A model generated the notes under the pieces. The model did no database searches, was not told the DNA's origin, and was given only the letters and a program-made list of their open reading frames with translations. Shown here one piece after another: positions 48,742-60,488 of a stretch of 64,000 bases of DNA. Location of the stretch: NCBI GenBank assembly GCA_049322515.1, contig JBMOQW010000027.1:62001-126000 (forward strand), given 5' to 3'. Numbering within the stretch: position 1 is the first letter of the stretch; every line of letters starts with the position of its first letter. This DNA comes from Parasulfuritortus sp049322515 (GTDB taxonomy: Bacteria > Pseudomonadota > Gammaproteobacteria > Burkholderiales > Thiobacillaceae). Both the position numbers and the translations under genes were made by a program.

Positions 48742-48833
48742 TGGACACCTGTGAATTTTGTCCTGGACAGAAACGCCATGTGACGTAACATAGATGGACA
48801 AATCCACCCTGTCAATCATTTTGTCCAGGACAA
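48742..48833. promoter_or_regulatory. Operator array between gpx and the B12-type MerR regulator
   Basis: Two near-perfect palindromes, TGTCC-T-GGACA (48759-48769) and TTGTCC-A-GGACAA (48821-48833), plus single TGGACA half-sites at 48742-48747 and 48795-48800. GGACA boxes start at 48742, 48764, 48795 and 48826: spacings of 22, 31 and 31 bases, close to whole helical turns. The right palindrome overlaps the ribosome site of the regulator gene, and the left one lies upstream of gpx. This fits binding by the divergent regulator at both promoters. Confidence 0.7.
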
Positions 48834-48835
48834 TG

Positions 48836-49777
48836 ATGCAACCCACCCCACCCCTGATGTTCAACATCTCGGCCGTCGAACGGGAAACCGGTTTGTCCAA
48901 GGATGTGCTGCGCAAGTGGGAAGTGCGCTACGGCTTTCCCCAGCCCTTGCGCGACGCCCAAGGCGAGCGCGCCTATCCGGTCGACCAGGTCGACCGCCTG
49001 CGCCTGGTCAAGCGACTGATCGATTCAGGGGGCCGCCCCTCGACCCTGCTGGGCCTCGACGACAGCGCGCTGGATGCCCTCGCCCGGCAGGGCCAGCCAC
49101 GCGTCACCGACCCTGCCGACGCCCTGTCTGAACACCTGCGTCACCTGCAGGAAGACAGTCCGGCGGCCTTGCGGCAACACTTCAAGCGGGTGTTCCTGCG
49201 TCAGGGGGTGGAAGCGTTTGTCCTGGACATGCTCCCCGAACTCAACCAGGCCGTCGGCGATGCCTGGGCCCGTGGCGAGCTGACCATCGAGCGCGAACAT
49301 GCCTACACCGAGGTGATCCAGTGGCTGTTGCGCGACGCCCTCGCCCAACTCGACGATCCCGCCGGGTCGCCGCGCATCCTGCTCGGCACCCTGCCGGACG
49401 AGGAACACGGGCTCGGCCTGCTGATGGCGGCGGCCCTGTTCGCCCTGCAGGGCGCCCATTGCCTGCACCTCGGTCCCAGGATGCCGCTCGACAGCCTGGT
49501 CCGGGCCGCCGTGGAGCAACACGCCGACATCGTCGCGGTCTCGTTCAGCGTCGCCTACCCGGTGCGCGCCATCACCCCGGCCCTGACCGACTTGCGCGCC
49601 CTGTTGCCGGCCGAAAAGGAAATTTGGGCCGGCGGCACCGGCATTGCCCGCCTGTCCGGTGGCGTCGCCGGGGTGCGCAGGCTGCCGGACTTGCGCCAGA
49701 GCCTGTCGACCCTGGCCGATTGGCGGGCGGCTCAGGCGGCTGGCTCGACCAGCCGCAGCCGCGGCGTGGTCACGTAA
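48836..49777 (+). CDS. litR: CarH/LitR-type B12-dependent photoreceptor regulator
   Basis: A 313-residue MerR-family regulator. The winged helix is FNISAVERETGLSKDVLRKWEVRYGFPQPLRD (9-40). The helical cap has Trp144 then nine residues then Glu154-His155 (WARGELTIEREH), exactly the Wx9EH motif of adenosylcobalamin photoreceptors. The B12-binding fold has ExHxxG with His191 (DEEHGLGLLMAA). CarH/LitR proteins bind DNA in the dark with AdoCbl and release it in light. Of three nearby ATGs, 48836 best fits the AGGA ribosome site; 48794 is an alternative. Its 3' end overlaps the convergent GGDEF-EAL gene by 46 bases. Confidence 0.92.
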   Translation: MQPTPPLMFNISAVERETGLSKDVLRKWEVRYGFPQPLRDAQGERAYPVDQVDRLRLVKRLIDSGGRPSTLLGLDDSALDALARQGQPRVTDPADALSEHLRHLQEDSPAALRQHFKRVFLRQGVEAFVLDMLPELNQAVGDAWARGELTIEREHAYTEVIQWLLRDALAQLDDPAGSPRILLGTLPDEEHGLGLLMAAALFALQGAHCLHLGPRMPLDSLVRAAVEQHADIVAVSFSVAYPVRAITPALTDLRALLPAEKEIWAGGTGIARLSGGVAGVRRLPDLRQSLSTLADWRAAQAAGSTSRSRGVVT

Positions 49778-52197
49778 TCGCGAAAGGCGTCCGGGTCGAG
49801 CGGCTTGCTGTACAGGTAACCCTGCACGCTGTCGCAGCCATTGGCGGACAAGAAGGCGCGCTGGGCGCCGGTTTCCACGCCCTCGGCCAGCACTTTCAGG
49901 CCCAGGGTATGGGCCATGGCCAGGATGGCCTTGGCGATGCCGCAGTCGTGCGACTGCTCGGGAATGCCGTCGATGAAGCTCTTGTCGATCTTCAGCTTGT
50001 CGATGGGCAGCCGCTTCAGGTAACTGAGCGAGGAATAGCCGGTGCCGAAGTCGTCGATCGCCAGGCTGACCCCCATGCCACGCAACTCCTCGAGCACCGG
50101 GATGTGCCGGGCCGGGTCGCCCATCACGAAGCTCTCGGTCAGTTCCAGCTCCAGGTGACAGGGCGGCAGGCCGGTCTCCTCCAGCACCCGCTTCACCGTG
50201 GCAATGATGTTGGCCCGCTGCATCTGGGCCCCGGACACATTCACCGCAACCCGGCCGATCGGCAGGCATTCGTCGAGCCAGACCTTCATCTGTCGGCATG
50301 ACTCGCGCAGGGTCCACTCACCCAGCGGCACGATCAGCCAGCTCTCCTCGGCCAAGGGAATGAACTTGTCCGGCGCCACCCGGGTGCTGCCCCGCTGCCA
50401 GCGCACCAGCGCCTCGCAACCGACCAGGACATTGCTGGCCAGATCAATCTGCGGCTGGTAGTGCATGACCAGTTCACCCCGCTCGATGGCGTAGCGCAGG
50501 TCGTTCTCCAGCTGCATCCGCTCCATGGCCCGGCTGGTCAGGTCGGCGGTATAGAACTCGTAGGTGTTACGGCCACGCGCCTTGGCCCGGTACATGGCGG
50601 CATCGGCGTTGGCGAGCAGGCTCACCGCGTCCTCGCCGTCGCGCGGGAACAGGCTGATGCCGATGCTGGCGTCGACGTGCAACTCATGGTCGCCCACCCG
50701 CACCGCCTGGTCGAGCGCGTGCAGCAGGGTCAGGCAGAGGGCGACCGCGTCCTCGCCGCCGTCGGCATGGTCCATCAGGATGGTGAACTCGTCGCCGCCC
50801 AGGCGGGCGATGAAGTCGGTGGTCCGGATATGGCTGCGCAGGCGGCGCGCCACCTCCTGCAACACCAGGTCACCGATCGGGTGGCCGAGGCTGTCGTTGA
50901 TCTGCTTGAAACGATCCAGGTCGAGGAACAGCAGGGCCACCTGATGCCCCTGCCGGCGCGCATCGTCGAGCAGGGTCTCGCAGCGCTGCTGGAAGGACAT
51001 CCGGTTGGGCAGGTCGGTCAGGTAGTCGTAGTGGGCCAGGTGCTGGATACGCGCCTCGCTCTGCTTGCGCAGGGAGATGTCATCGAAGGCCAGGATCACG
51101 TAATGCACCTGGGCCTCGCTGCCGTACACCGGCGACAGCCAGATCTGCAAGGGGACCGGCCGGCCATCGCGCAGGATCTCGACGTCATCCGCCATCACCG
51201 ACTCGCCGGCAAAGGCGCGCTCGAACAGGCGCGGAGGATAGACCCGGCGCTCTCCGGCCCGGGTCATGCCGAGGGCCTGGGGCAATTCGTGCACCTCGGC
51301 CTCGATCGTCACCTCGCGCCCGAGCAGCTTGACCGCCGTGCGGTTGACGAAATGGCTGCTACCGTCGCCATTGAACACGATCACGCCGACCGGCATGGCG
51401 TCGACCGCCTCGTTCAGTTCCTGTTCCCGTTCCTGCACCGCGCGCAAGTTGGCGCGCATGCTGACGCTCATGTCGTTGAGCGCACGCGCCAGGGTCGCCA
51501 GTTCGCCCCGGCCGGCCACCTCCACGGTGGTTCCGTAGCCGCCGAAGCCCAGGCGGCGGGCATGGTCGGCGAGCAAACCGACCGGCTGGGTGATGACCCG
51601 GTTGAGCACCAGCATCAGCACCAGCATGACCACTGCGCCCATGGCCCAGAGCGGCAGCAGCTTGCCCATTTGCTCGCGCCAGAAGGCCTCGTACTGGGGC
51701 CCGAGGTTGCGCACCAGATAAAGGACACCGATGCCCATGCCGCCCTCCTTGGCGGGCACGGCGAGGGCCAGGGCGGCGTGCACCCGTTGCCCGGTCTGAA
51801 CCGCGACCGTGCTGCTTTCCGCCAGGGCCTGGCGAACCATCGCTTCGCTGTAGTCGGGAATCAGATCCCCGGCAAGCTGACCGGTCCCCTCCAGCAACTC
51901 GCTGGCCAGGACGCCGCCTTGCATGGAGACCAGCCAGGCCTGGTTGGTGGCATCGAGGCCGCCCCGCGAGGCCCGCAGATCACTCGCCACCTCGTTCCAG
52001 TCCGCCGTAGCCAGATGGCGGTCGAGTGCCTGCCTGAGCGCGGCGGCATCGGAACGCGCCTGGCTCTGGCCACGCAGGCCGATCTCCTCGAAACGGTCGT
52101 AGGAGTTGAGCAGCGAAGTCAATGCCAGGAGCAAGGCCAGCAGGCCCATGACCAGGACAGGCAGCCAGAAGCGGATGGTGACGGATCGAATGCGCAT
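49732..52197 (-). CDS. Membrane HAMP-PAS-GGDEF-EAL protein
   Basis: An 821-residue c-di-GMP enzyme. A membrane helix at 11-30 (FWLPVLVMGLLALLLALTSL) and another near 180-200 frame a periplasmic sensor region. HAMP (ITQPVGLLADHARRLGFGG), PAS, GGDEF (ARLGGDEFTILM, intact) and EAL (CEALVRW, NVSGAQ, LELTESFV, AIDDFGTGYSSLSYLK, AEGVET, QGYLYSKP, intact) follow. Both activities are possible. The start at 52197 gives a membrane-anchor N-terminus; the 99 upstream codons are not gene-like. It is divergent from the DgcZ-like cyclase gene. Confidence 0.93.
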   Translation of the reverse strand: MRIRSVTIRFWLPVLVMGLLALLLALTSLLNSYDRFEEIGLRGQSQARSDAAALRQALDRHLATADWNEVASDLRASRGGLDATNQAWLVSMQGGVLASELLEGTGQLAGDLIPDYSEAMVRQALAESSTVAVQTGQRVHAALALAVPAKEGGMGIGVLYLVRNLGPQYEAFWREQMGKLLPLWAMGAVVMLVLMLVLNRVITQPVGLLADHARRLGFGGYGTTVEVAGRGELATLARALNDMSVSMRANLRAVQEREQELNEAVDAMPVGVIVFNGDGSSHFVNRTAVKLLGREVTIEAEVHELPQALGMTRAGERRVYPPRLFERAFAGESVMADDVEILRDGRPVPLQIWLSPVYGSEAQVHYVILAFDDISLRKQSEARIQHLAHYDYLTDLPNRMSFQQRCETLLDDARRQGHQVALLFLDLDRFKQINDSLGHPIGDLVLQEVARRLRSHIRTTDFIARLGGDEFTILMDHADGGEDAVALCLTLLHALDQAVRVGDHELHVDASIGISLFPRDGEDAVSLLANADAAMYRAKARGRNTYEFYTADLTSRAMERMQLENDLRYAIERGELVMHYQPQIDLASNVLVGCEALVRWQRGSTRVAPDKFIPLAEESWLIVPLGEWTLRESCRQMKVWLDECLPIGRVAVNVSGAQMQRANIIATVKRVLEETGLPPCHLELELTESFVMGDPARHIPVLEELRGMGVSLAIDDFGTGYSSLSYLKRLPIDKLKIDKSFIDGIPEQSHDCGIAKAILAMAHTLGLKVLAEGVETGAQRAFLSANGCDSVQGYLYSKPLDPDAFRDYVTTPRLRLVEPAA

Positions 52198-52399
52198 GTC
52201 GAACTTGCTCGTTGTCGAAGACCCTGTCCGGGGACCCCCGGTCCATGGCCGGGCGGGCGAGGCAATACTATGCCACTTTGCCAAGGCCTGCTTGGCCAAT
52301 CGAGGCGTCACCGGGCCGCGCTTGCGAATTTTCCGGAGCGGGGGTAAAGATGCTCGAAGATGCGCCGATAAAGCGCCCAAGCCTGCGTAACCCACGGAC

Positions 52400-53290
52400 A
52401 TGCCCCTGCCTCTCGACCGCGACAAGACCCAGAAACTCTCCGAGGAGCTGGAGGGCGTCATCACTGCCCACCTGGGCTGGTTCAAGACCTTCAACCGGTC
52501 GCTGGTGTGTGGCGACGGCGTCGACGACAGCGTCGTTTCCGACGATGCCCACTTGCGCTCGCCGTTCGGCCGCTGGTACTACGGCCGCAATCCGCATCCG
52601 CTGGGCGACCACATCATCTTTCAGGACATGGCTTCGATCCAGCTGGCGCTGCACGACTGCGCACGCCAGGCGATCCAGGCCATCCGCGCCGGCCGGCGCC
52701 CCTCGGCCAAGCTGCACGACACCTGCCTGGACCTCTCGCTCAGGTTGAACAACAAGCTCCGCCACCTGCAACTGGAAATCATCGGCGACCTGCTCGCCAC
52801 GGACCCGCTCACCGGCTGCTACAGTCGGCGCGGCATGATCGGACGCTTGCAGGCGGAACAGGAACGCGCCTACCGCATCCAGCGGCCGTGCAGCCTGTGC
52901 CTGCTCGATTTCGACCGGTTCAAGCGGATCAACGATGAACTCGGCCACCCGGCCGGCGATGCCGTGCTCAAGCAGGGCCTGCGCTTCGTGGCCGGCGCCC
53001 TGCGCAAGTACGACATCGTGTTCCGGTACGGCGGCGAGGAATTCCTGATCTGCCTGCCCGGCACCCCGCTCGAAGACGCGATCCAGGTGATCGAGCGGAT
53101 CCGGGCCGGTCTCGAGCAGTTGCCGATCCACTTGCCGGACAGCGAGCAGGTCCAGGTGACGGCTTCATTCGGACTGGCCGAGATCCAGGGCCAGAAGCCG
53201 GTGGAAGACAGCATCGCGCACGCTGACGCGGCCCTGCTCACGGCCAAGCAACGCGGTCGCAACCGGGTCGAGGCCTGGCGCCCGGCTTGA
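52400..53290 (+). CDS. DgcZ-like diguanylate cyclase with a degenerate CZB domain
   Basis: A 296-residue protein, the same length as E. coli DgcZ, with an N-terminal CZB-like domain and a GGDEF domain. The cyclase part is intact: DPLTGCYSRRGM, LDFDRFKRINDELGHPAGD and GGEEF at 211-215. In DgcZ zinc is bound by H22, C52, H79 and H83. At the same spacing (offset 2) this protein has H24, Ser54 (LRSPFGRW), Gln81 and H85, so two of four ligands are lost and zinc inhibition is unlikely to be conserved. Confidence 0.9.
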   Translation: MPLPLDRDKTQKLSEELEGVITAHLGWFKTFNRSLVCGDGVDDSVVSDDAHLRSPFGRWYYGRNPHPLGDHIIFQDMASIQLALHDCARQAIQAIRAGRRPSAKLHDTCLDLSLRLNNKLRHLQLEIIGDLLATDPLTGCYSRRGMIGRLQAEQERAYRIQRPCSLCLLDFDRFKRINDELGHPAGDAVLKQGLRFVAGALRKYDIVFRYGGEEFLICLPGTPLEDAIQVIERIRAGLEQLPIHLPDSEQVQVTASFGLAEIQGQKPVEDSIAHADAALLTAKQRGRNRVEAWRPA

Positions 53291-53338
53291 CCGATGTCAG
53301 GTGGATCATTGTCGGATAGTCATCCGGCATATAACATA

Positions 53339-53368
53339 TTGCATATCTTTTACTACTTAGGGCATAAC
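53339..53368 (+). promoter_or_regulatory. Candidate promoter of the 39-residue membrane peptide gene
   Basis: TTGCAT (53339-53344) and GCATAA/CATAAC (53362-53368), spacer 17-18, in a markedly AT-rich stretch after the cyclase gene. Moderate match to sigma-70. Confidence 0.4.
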
Positions 53369-53383
53369 ACCAGTCATTCCGGC

Positions 53384-53405
53384 CTTTCATGTCCCCGCAT
53401 GAAAG
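53384..53405 (+). promoter_or_regulatory. Leader hairpin of the small membrane peptide gene
   Basis: A perfect 8-bp inverted repeat CTTTCATG-TCCCCG-CATGAAAG about 50 bases upstream of the start codon. It could be an RNA stem or a protein-binding site in the 5' leader. Confidence 0.6.
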
Positions 53406-53453
53406 ACGGCGCCACGGTTTCCGTGCTTCACTCTCTTGACTGGAGGTGTCGAC

Positions 53454-53573
53454 ATGATTGGCATGACTTACTTCCTGATCGCGATCGCTTACCTTGGGGT
53501 CAGCGTCTTGGTGACCTACACCCTGTTCTCCATGGCCGGAGACGAGCGACGGGATTCTTCCGAACGGACTTGA
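53454..53573 (+). CDS. 39-residue single-helix membrane peptide
   Basis: Encodes MIGMTYFLIAIAYLGVSVLV followed by TYTLFSMAGDERRDSSERT: one hydrophobic helix (about residues 3-26) and a charged, hydrophilic tail. A very good ribosome site (TGGAGGTG, 6-7 bases before the ATG), an AT-rich upstream promoter-like stretch and a leader hairpin all support expression. No family is recognised. It resembles small regulatory membrane proteins in form only; a stress or envelope role would be speculation. Confidence 0.65.
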   Translation: MIGMTYFLIAIAYLGVSVLVTYTLFSMAGDERRDSSERT

Positions 53574-53579
53574 GTCGTT

Positions 53580-53606
53580 CGCCGCGCGCCGGCCCGGCCC
53601 GCGGCG
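53580..53606. terminator. GC-rich hairpin between convergent genes
   Basis: CGCCGCG-N13-CGCGGCG, 7-bp perfect stem in the 43-base gap between the small peptide gene and the convergent polyphosphate:AMP phosphotransferase gene. No T-run on either side, so termination is only possible. Confidence 0.35.
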
Positions 53607-53616
53607 GCGGCGTCGC

Positions 53617-55095
53617 CTACAACGCCCGTTCGATCGATTCCACCAGGGTGCGCAGCACCTTGATGCGGGCAAAATTCTTGTCTTCCGCCTCGACCAGGGT
53701 CCATGGCGCGATCTCGGTACCGGTCCGTTCGACCATGTCGCTGGCAGCGCGCACGTAGTCATCCCACTTTTCCCGGTTGCGCCAGTCTTCCTCGGTGATC
53801 TTGAAGCGCTTGAAGGCGATCTGCTCGCGCTCCTTGAACCGGCGCATCTGCTCGTCGTTGCTGATCGACAGCCAGAATTTGGCAACGATGATGCCGGACT
53901 GGATCATCTGTTCTTCGAAGTCGTTGATCTCCTGGTATGCGCGCATCCAGGCCGGCTGGCTGCAATAGCCCTCGACCCGCTCGACCAGCACCCGGCCATA
54001 CCAGGAACGATCGAACACGGCCAACTTGCCGTGCCTCGGCAGCTGGCGCCAGAAGCGCCACAGGTAGGGCTGGGCCCGTTCTTCCTCGGTCGGCGCGGCG
54101 ATCGGGATGATGTTGAACTGGCGGGCGTCGAGCGCCGCCGTGACCCGGCGGATGGCGCCGCCCTTACCGGCCGCGTCCATGCCCTCGAACACCGCCACCA
54201 CGGCGCGCTTCTTGAGCTTCTTGCTGCGGAACAGCTTGGCCAGGCGACCCTGCCATTTCTCCAGTTCGTTCTCGTAGGTCTTCTTGGCGATCTTCTGGCT
54301 GAGGTCGAGGGCATCGAGGATACGCAGATGGTCGATCGGGGTCGGCAACGGCGCGCCATGGACCCGGCGGTGCGGCCGGTTCGGCTCGGCCAGACGGGCC
54401 TGCAAGACGTCGAGCAGGTGCTTGGTGACGGTCAGGCTGCGGTAATTCTCGTCGACCCCTTCCACCACCAACCAGGGCGCCTCGCCGGTGCTGGTCTCGC
54501 GCAGGGTGTGCTCGGACACGGAGCGGTATTGGTCATAGTGGCCGAAGCGGTTCCAGTCTTCCTTGGTCACCCGCCAGCGGGTGCGCGGGTTCTTTTCCAG
54601 CGAGGTGAGCCGCTTCTTCTGGGCGTCCTTGGACAGGTGAAACCAGAACTTGAGCAGCAAGGCGCCTTCTTCGACCAGCATCCGCTCGAAGCGGACAATG
54701 CGCGAGATGGCCGCATCGAGGTCGTGGTCAGTCTGGCCCCCCATCACCCGACCGTTGATCGGCGCGTTGTACCAGGAACCGAAGAAGATGCCGATCTTGC
54801 CCTTGGGCGGCAACCGGCGCCAGTAGCGCCACATCGGCGGATGCATGGCCTCTTCCTCGGTCGGGGCCCCGAAGCCGTGGGTCTGGATGTGGCGCGGGTC
54901 CATCCAGGCGTTGATCAGGTTCATGGTCTCGCTCTTGCCGGCGCCATCCACCCCGGACACCAGGATCACCACCGGGAAGTCCGGGGTGTCCTTGAGCGCA
55001 TACTGGGCCTCGAGCAAGGCCTCGCGGATCTTCGGTGCCTCTTGGTCGTAGGTCTTCTTGTCGATCTTGTGGCCGAGTTCGGCAGCTTCGAACAT
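53617..55095 (-). CDS. pap: Polyphosphate:AMP phosphotransferase (two-domain PPK2)
   Basis: A 492-residue enzyme of the class II PPK2 group, phosphorylating AMP to ADP with polyphosphate. Two fused PPK2 units each carry a Walker A: SGVDGAGKSETMNLINAWMD (residues about 47-66) and FEGMDAAGKGGAIRRVTAAL (about 308-327). Each also has the lid motif (APTEEEAMHPPMWRYWRRLP and APTEEERAQPYLWRFWRQLP). The start at 55095 has GGAG upstream and removes a 20-residue non-conserved extension. Confidence 0.94.
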   Translation of the reverse strand: MFEAAELGHKIDKKTYDQEAPKIREALLEAQYALKDTPDFPVVILVSGVDGAGKSETMNLINAWMDPRHIQTHGFGAPTEEEAMHPPMWRYWRRLPPKGKIGIFFGSWYNAPINGRVMGGQTDHDLDAAISRIVRFERMLVEEGALLLKFWFHLSKDAQKKRLTSLEKNPRTRWRVTKEDWNRFGHYDQYRSVSEHTLRETSTGEAPWLVVEGVDENYRSLTVTKHLLDVLQARLAEPNRPHRRVHGAPLPTPIDHLRILDALDLSQKIAKKTYENELEKWQGRLAKLFRSKKLKKRAVVAVFEGMDAAGKGGAIRRVTAALDARQFNIIPIAAPTEEERAQPYLWRFWRQLPRHGKLAVFDRSWYGRVLVERVEGYCSQPAWMRAYQEINDFEEQMIQSGIIVAKFWLSISNDEQMRRFKEREQIAFKRFKITEEDWRNREKWDDYVRAASDMVERTGTEIAPWTLVEAEDKNFARIKVLRTLVESIERAL

Positions 55096-55262
55096 GGGGG
55101 CTCCTTGGCGAGGTCCGGAATCACATTCAGGAGATTCTAATCCTGTTTCGAACACGAAACCCCAGTGGCTTCATCCCTCGGGTGATCGGTAGCGCAGGCC
55201 ATGCGCGCCGAGGCCCTGCGACTTGACCAGGATCACTGGGCGTTCGACCGCGGTGGCCAGGA
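55096..55262. other. Intergenic region upstream of pap
   Basis: 167 bases holding the presumed minus-strand pap promoter. The inverted pair AGGAGATTCTAATCCT near 55130 is a possible hairpin. No gene is supported. Confidence 0.4.
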
Positions 55263-56276
55263 TCAATACCAGACGCCCACGGCCGGTTCGTAGGGATTGA
55301 CCAGATGGATGTAGCTGTCGCGCGCCACGGCGCTCGGATCGGGCAGGTTCGCCAGGCTCAGGCAGCCCTTCAGCTCGGCCACCGAGGCGTATTCGCGGCT
55401 TTCCATCCACACCGTCATGCCGGCCAGGATGTCGGCCAGCCGCTCCGGGCCATGGCGCAGCAGGCAGGAGGCCATCTGCACCACGTCGGCGCCGGCCAAC
55501 AGCATCTTGAGCGCCTCCTCGTGGCCGTGCACGCCCCCGGTGGCGGCCAGGGACAGCCCGACCCGGCCGCGCAGGATGGCCAGCCAGCGCAGGCGCAGCA
55601 GGGCTTCGTCCGGGCTGGACAGGTGCAGGTGATTGTCGATGCGCAAGGTGTCGAGATCGATGTCCGGCTGGTAGAAGCGGTTGAACAGCGCCACCCCGCT
55701 GGCGCCCGCGGCTTCGAGTTGCTTGACGAAATGGGGCAGCGACGAGAAATGTGGCGACAGTTTCATCACGATCGGCAGCTTGACCACCGCGCGCACGGCT
55801 TGCAGCAGGTCGACATAGCGGCGCTCGACGTCGGCCGCTGACTGGCTCAGGTCGGCGGCGACGTAATAGACATTGAGCTCCAGGGCATCGGCGCCGGCAG
55901 CCTCGATCTCCCGGCCGAGATCGACCCAGCCGGCGCGCGAGATGCCGTTCAGGCTGGCGATCACCGGGATCTCGAGATGGCGCTTGAGCCGGACCAGCTG
56001 TTCCAGATAGCGCTCGGTGGCCCCCCGGAACACGCCGTGGTCGGGCAGGAAGCCGTCCGCCTCGCCATGGCCGAGCGAGGCATTGAGCAGGAAACGGTCG
56101 GCCATGGCCGCCTCGGCAACCAGTTCCTCCTCGAACAGTGAATGCATCACCAGGGCCGAGGCGCCGGCGTCTTCCAGCCGCTTGGCCATCTCGAAATCGC
56201 GCATGAGTGGCGACGCCGAGGGCACCAGGGGGTTTTTCAGGGTCAGGCCGGCGAACCGGGTGGACAGATCGAGCAT
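55263..56276 (-). CDS. Dihydroorotate-dehydrogenase-like protein partnered with PFOR
   Basis: A 337-residue flavoprotein of the DHODH fold: MLDLSTRFAGLTLKNPLVPSASPLM, VIASLNGISRAGWVDLGREIEAAGADALELNVYY, VVKLPIVMKLSPHFSSLP (Lys) and LAATGGVHGHEEALKMLLAGADVVQMAS. This divergent branch is regularly annotated next to nifJ and is not the pyrimidine enzyme; an electron-transfer or accessory role for PFOR is inferred. It begins one base after the nifJ stop. Confidence 0.9.
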   Translation of the reverse strand: MLDLSTRFAGLTLKNPLVPSASPLMRDFEMAKRLEDAGASALVMHSLFEEELVAEAAMADRFLLNASLGHGEADGFLPDHGVFRGATERYLEQLVRLKRHLEIPVIASLNGISRAGWVDLGREIEAAGADALELNVYYVAADLSQSAADVERRYVDLLQAVRAVVKLPIVMKLSPHFSSLPHFVKQLEAAGASGVALFNRFYQPDIDLDTLRIDNHLHLSSPDEALLRLRWLAILRGRVGLSLAATGGVHGHEEALKMLLAGADVVQMASCLLRHGPERLADILAGMTVWMESREYASVAELKGCLSLANLPDPSAVARDSYIHLVNPYEPAVGVWY

Positions 56277-56277
56277 G

Positions 56278-59832
<3,555 letters not shown>

Positions 59833-59841
59833 GATTGGCCC

Positions 59842-60345
59842 TTATGGCCCGGCCATCTCCAGGTCCATGCGGATGGCGTCGATGCCGGCCTTGGCGCAGG
59901 CCTCGTCCTGCTCGCCGGTGGCGGCGCCGGACACGCCCACGGCGCCGACGATGTTGCCGGCCGCCTCGATCGGCAGGCCGCCGGCCGAGAACACCAGGCC
60001 CTCCACCTTGCCCACCTGGAACGGCTTGGTGAAGCGGTTTTCCATGCTCGACAGGGGCGCGTTGAAGTTGACCGCGGTGAACGCCTTCTGGCGGCTGATC
60101 TCGATGGTCACCTTGGGCGCCAGGGTGTCGCGCAGGAAGACCATGGTGTCGCCGGACCGGTCGACCACGGTCACGCCGATCTGGATGCCTTCCTTGCGGC
60201 AGGCCTCGATCGCGCCGTGGGCGATCTTGCCCGCGGCCTCCAGGGTCAGGCGGGGGATTTTCACGATGACCTGCAAATCGGCGGCAACAGCCGTCGTGGA
60301 GGCCAGTGCGAGTCCGGCCAGCAAGCTCAGTGGTCTCAGTTGCAT
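59842..60345 (-). CDS. Exported HbpS/GlcG-family protein
   Basis: A 167-residue secreted protein: signal MQLRPLSLLAGLALASTTAVA followed by the GlcG/HbpS fold (LTLEAAGKIAHGAIEACRKEGIQIGVTVVDRSGDTMVFLRD, SRQKAFTAVNFNAP, GGLPIEAAGNIVGAVGVSGAATGEQDEACAKAGID). Members bind haem or small molecules in the periplasm. A strong GAGGAG ribosome site supports the start at 60345. It lies 9 bases before nifJ in the same direction and may be co-transcribed. Confidence 0.9.
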   Translation of the reverse strand: MQLRPLSLLAGLALASTTAVAADLQVIVKIPRLTLEAAGKIAHGAIEACRKEGIQIGVTVVDRSGDTMVFLRDTLAPKVTIEISRQKAFTAVNFNAPLSSMENRFTKPFQVGKVEGLVFSAGGLPIEAAGNIVGAVGVSGAATGEQDEACAKAGIDAIRMDLEMAGP

Positions 60346-60413
60346 GTTGCGCTCCTCAGGGTGGATGGCGGGGGCTCGCGAACTGCCGGACGCGCCCACG
60401 CCGACAAATGTAC

Positions 60414-60440
60414 TAAAGTTATTCGACGGTTTGCCGTAAG
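60414..60440 (+). promoter_or_regulatory. Sigma-28 (FliA)-type promoter of the flgP/flgT-like pair
   Basis: TAAAGTTA (60414-60421), exactly 11 bases, then GCCGTAAG (60433-60440). The FliA consensus is TAAAGTTT-N11-GCCGATAA. It ends 48 bases before the lipoprotein start, in the same orientation as the flagellar genes. Confidence 0.75.
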
Positions 60441-60488
60441 ACTGACGCGGTCCCACGACCACATCATGCTAAACCAGAGGCCCCATAA

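Noticed and set aside
55171..55410. A 79-codon minus-strand frame near the end of the DHODH-like gene
   Set aside because: Overlaps the DHODH-like gene in another frame. The tail ILATAVERPVILVKSQGLG looks protein-like but has no start or family support.
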